In this document: positions 62,127-64,000 of the stretch, one piece after another
Position numbering within the stretch: position 1 is the first letter of the stretch
Layout: each line of letters starts with the position of its first letter
NCBI RefSeq assembly: GCF_900143095.1
Contig: NZ_FRDA01000011.1
Coordinates: forward strand, 17,957 to 81,956
Source: Pseudomonas asturiensis
Lineage (GTDB): Bacteria > Pseudomonadota > Gammaproteobacteria > Pseudomonadales > Pseudomonadaceae
Reading direction: 5' to 3'
Length of the DNA: 64,000 nucleotides
Program-made: the position numbers and the translations under genes
The notes under the pieces: generated by a model
Databases searched by the model: none
What the model saw: only the letters and a program-made list of their open reading frames with translations
What the model was told of the DNA's origin: nothing

Positions 62127-62260
62127 TAACGCCTCCCCGGCAACTGCTTACTACCCGTCCAGACACGACAGGGCCCGCCAACTATTCCGACACTTTACGG
62201 TTAGCGTAGGACGTTTCGCCAGAGGGAGTAGGGATTTGCTTAAGAGGATGTAAAACAGAG

Positions 62261-62292
62261 ACGGGCAAGCACACTGGACGTGCCTGCCCGTG
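62261..62292 (-). terminator. Probable terminator of the small lipoprotein gene
   Basis: ACGGGCA-AGCAC and GTGCC-TGCCCGT pair over 11 of 12 positions around a 7-base loop, just past the gene end. On the minus strand a short TTTT follows after a few bases. Confidence 0.6.
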
Positions 62293-62300
62293 GCGATCGA

Positions 62301-62579
62301 TCAACGACCGGCGCGCGACTCACGAATGTAGAAACGGGCTTTTTCCGACTTCTCGGTGCAACCTTCGAACGCTTCGAATTGTTGCTGAGTCTTGGCACCT
62401 GTCAACAGCGACAGCGCCTTGGAGTAGCTTACGGTCCCGGCGAAGCCTTCGGCCTTGGCAAGATCAAGCTCATGCCAGGCAGCATCAAGCTGAGTGGCGC
62501 AGCTGTCCCGATACCCGGTCTTGCCAGCACAACCTGCAAGAACCACGATGAACAATGGCAGACAGATCCAGGCTTTCAT
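62301..62579 (-). CDS. Small lipoprotein of unknown function
   Basis: A 92-residue protein with a type II signal peptide; the lipobox LAGC puts the lipidated cysteine at about residue 17. The mature part is helical, with two further cysteines (DSCATQ, EGCTEK) likely bonded, and ends EKARFYIRESRAGR. A uniquely conserved function is not known to me. It lies alone between moxR and the patatin gene. Confidence 0.8.
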   Translation of the reverse strand: MKAWICLPLFIVVLAGCAGKTGYRDSCATQLDAAWHELDLAKAEGFAGTVSYSKALSLLTGAKTQQQFEAFEGCTEKSEKARFYIRESRAGR

Positions 62580-62749
62580 GGGGTGTTACCTCAAGAGTAA
62601 AAATGGAATGTGCGGGTTGGACGGCGATGCAGGCCGAAAGTGCCGTTGCACAAGGGCGCAAGCGTAACTCTTTTCAATCAATGACGTAGGTTTCATCACG
62701 CAACGCCGGAGGTTGCAGGTAAGGTAAGACGATACTCAGGAGCGCATGG

Positions 62750-63805
62750 ATGAAAAAACGCATTGCACTGGTGCTAGGTTCGGGTGGCGCTCGGGGTTAC
62801 GCCCATATCGGCGTGATTCAGGAGCTGGAACGACGCGGTTATGAGATCGCCTGTATCGCAGGCTGCTCGATGGGTGCCGTGGTGGGCGGGATCTACGCGG
62901 CAGGCAAGCTTGATCAGTACCGCGAGTGGATCGAAAGCCTGGATTATCTGGACGTACTGCGCCTGGTCGACGTGAGTTTCCGGCTGGGCGCGATACGGGG
63001 TGAAAAGGTGTTTGGCCAGATCCGCGAAATTGTCGGCGAGATCAACATCGAGGACCTGCGCATTCCTTACACGGCGGTGGCCACCGACCTGACCAATCAG
63101 CAGGAAATCTGGTTTCAGGAAGGTTGTCTGCACCAGGCCATGCGCGCCTCGGCGGCGATTCCCAGCCTGTTCACCCCCGTCATGCAAGGTGGCCGGATGC
63201 TGGTCGATGGCGGACTGCTGAACCCGCTGCCCATCGTGCCGGTGGTGTCGAGCCACTGTGACCTGATCGTGGCGGTCAACCTCAACTCGACGCATCAGCA
63301 GCATTATCAGTTGCCGATCATCGAACGCCCGCCAGCGGTGAAAAAACGTTTCGACCTGCTGATCAACTCGCTGGGCTCGCGCTTGCCGTTCCGCCGCAAG
63401 CTGGAAACCACGAACACAGCCTCGATAGCCGCTGAACCCAGCAGCCTCAAACCGGCAGCCGCCCGCGTGCCCAGCCCCTGGCTTGGCGAGATCAGCGCCG
63501 ACCCGCAAGGCCAGCAACCGGCGGCTGCGCCACAGGCTGAAGGCGCGCCGAAATCGGCGAGCGGCTCGGTGATCATCGACAACGTCGGACCTGCGTCCTT
63601 GCTGGATTTGATCAACCAGAGCTTCGAAGTGATGCAGACGTCACTGGCGCAGTACAAGATCGCGGGCTACCCGCCGGACATCCTGATCAACGTCCCGAAG
63701 CGGGTGTGCCGTTTCTTCGAATTCTACAAAGCCCCGGAACTCATCGCCCTGGGCCGTGAGATCGCCAGCGACACACTGGACCGGTACGAGCGTGATCAGC
63801 GCTGA
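62750..63805 (+). CDS. Patatin-like phospholipase (RssA type)
   Basis: A 351-residue patatin-fold protein. The oxyanion motif GSGGARGYAH (about 10-19), nucleophile elbow GCSMGA (Ser about 42) and DGG dyad motif (about 153) are all present, so it should be an active serine lipase. A low-complexity Ala/Pro-rich insert at about residues 222-275 separates the catalytic core from a short conserved tail. No signal peptide. AGGAG precedes ATG 62750. Confidence 0.92.
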   Translation: MKKRIALVLGSGGARGYAHIGVIQELERRGYEIACIAGCSMGAVVGGIYAAGKLDQYREWIESLDYLDVLRLVDVSFRLGAIRGEKVFGQIREIVGEINIEDLRIPYTAVATDLTNQQEIWFQEGCLHQAMRASAAIPSLFTPVMQGGRMLVDGGLLNPLPIVPVVSSHCDLIVAVNLNSTHQQHYQLPIIERPPAVKKRFDLLINSLGSRLPFRRKLETTNTASIAAEPSSLKPAAARVPSPWLGEISADPQGQQPAAAPQAEGAPKSASGSVIIDNVGPASLLDLINQSFEVMQTSLAQYKIAGYPPDILINVPKRVCRFFEFYKAPELIALGREIASDTLDRYERDQR

Positions 63806-63866
63806 CCCACCAGCTTGCAATGCACGACCTTCCTGACGCGCGCGGCCTTCCAGCAAACACCGGACT

Positions 63867-64000
63867 GCGGACTTGTCCGCGAAGGGGCCGGTGTATTCAG
63901 TCGAAGGGTTGCGTCTGGAAGTCAGCCTTCGTGAGCAAGCTCACTCCCACAGGTTGAAAACCGGTTTCAGCCAGTGGGAGCGGACTTGTCCGCGAAGGGG
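63867..64000. repeat. REP-type short palindromes at window end
   Basis: GCGGACTTGTCCGC followed by GAAGGGG occurs at 63867-63887 and again at 63980-64000, in direct orientation. Between them is a different palindromic unit (TGAGCAAGCTCA, 63932-63943, then CTCCCAC). The second copy runs off the window. Confidence 0.75.

Noticed and set aside
1..64000. CRISPR arrays, tRNA or rRNA genes, prophage or IS elements
   Set aside because: I found no regularly spaced repeats, no tRNA-like or rRNA sequence, and no transposase, integrase or phage structural gene.

Overview
The window looks like about 64 kb of a Pseudomonas chromosome, most probably of the P. syringae group. The evidence is a complete crfX-cmpX-sigX-oprF cluster, an oprI lipoprotein gene, the prpR-prpB-prpC-acnD-prpF methylcitrate operon, a levansucrase whose sequence and length fit the P. 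syringae LscA type, and Pseudomonas REP/BIME elements. Codon use is uniformly G+C-rich; only the stretch upstream of the levansucrase gene is visibly AT-rich. I see no rRNA, tRNA, CRISPR array, insertion sequence or prophage.

Layout. 1-11.1 kb is a nitrate assimilation island: the end of nasS, the ANTAR antiterminator nasT, lscA on the other strand, then a nitrate transporter, a fused PP2C phosphatase/Ser-Thr kinase, the two nitrate reductase subunits and cobA. 11.1-14.7 kb holds a LysE exporter and the oprF/sigX/cmpX/crfX envelope-stress cluster. 14.8-20.9 kb carries a ZntB-like transporter, an RraA-like protein, an alpha/beta hydrolase and the divergent ppsA/ppsR pair. 21.1-28.1 kb is the propionate operon. 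28.3-31.4 kb is a three-gene envelope system: exported retropepsin-like protein, 7TM/transglutaminase-like protein and RimK-like ATP-grasp ligase. 31.5-46.5 kb is mostly housekeeping: pabB, thrH, cysH, cysB, a DAHP synthase, oprI, an L,D-transpeptidase, tesA with a divergent ABC exporter, and greB. 46.6-50.9 kb is an accessory operon: an atypical AAA+ regulator with a helical-repeat tail, a DUF917 protein and an Asp/Glu/hydantoin racemase. 51-64 kb carries DoxX, an MltF-like lytic transglycosylase, TatD, a small chemoreceptor, a broken Mpo1-like gene, a thioesterase, a CHAD protein, the moxR-DUF58-tgpA operon and a patatin.

The strongest reading from raw sequence is the control of nitrate assimilation. 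Two transcription units in the island, one starting at the transporter and one at the reductase, each have a -24/-12 (sigma54) promoter. Each promoter is followed by a leader with two hairpins bearing six-base loops of the form A-x-x-G-x-x, and the second hairpin overlaps the 5' arm of an intrinsic terminator. That is the RNA target expected for an ANTAR protein such as NasT, whose gene lies at the left end of the window. The fused phosphatase/kinase lies in the first unit. Other points of interest are the AAA+ regulator that has lost the sigma54-contact loop and the Walker A lysine, the retropepsin/7TM/ligase system, a TTGTCGACAA operator pair at prpR, and an in-frame stop in the Mpo1-like gene.
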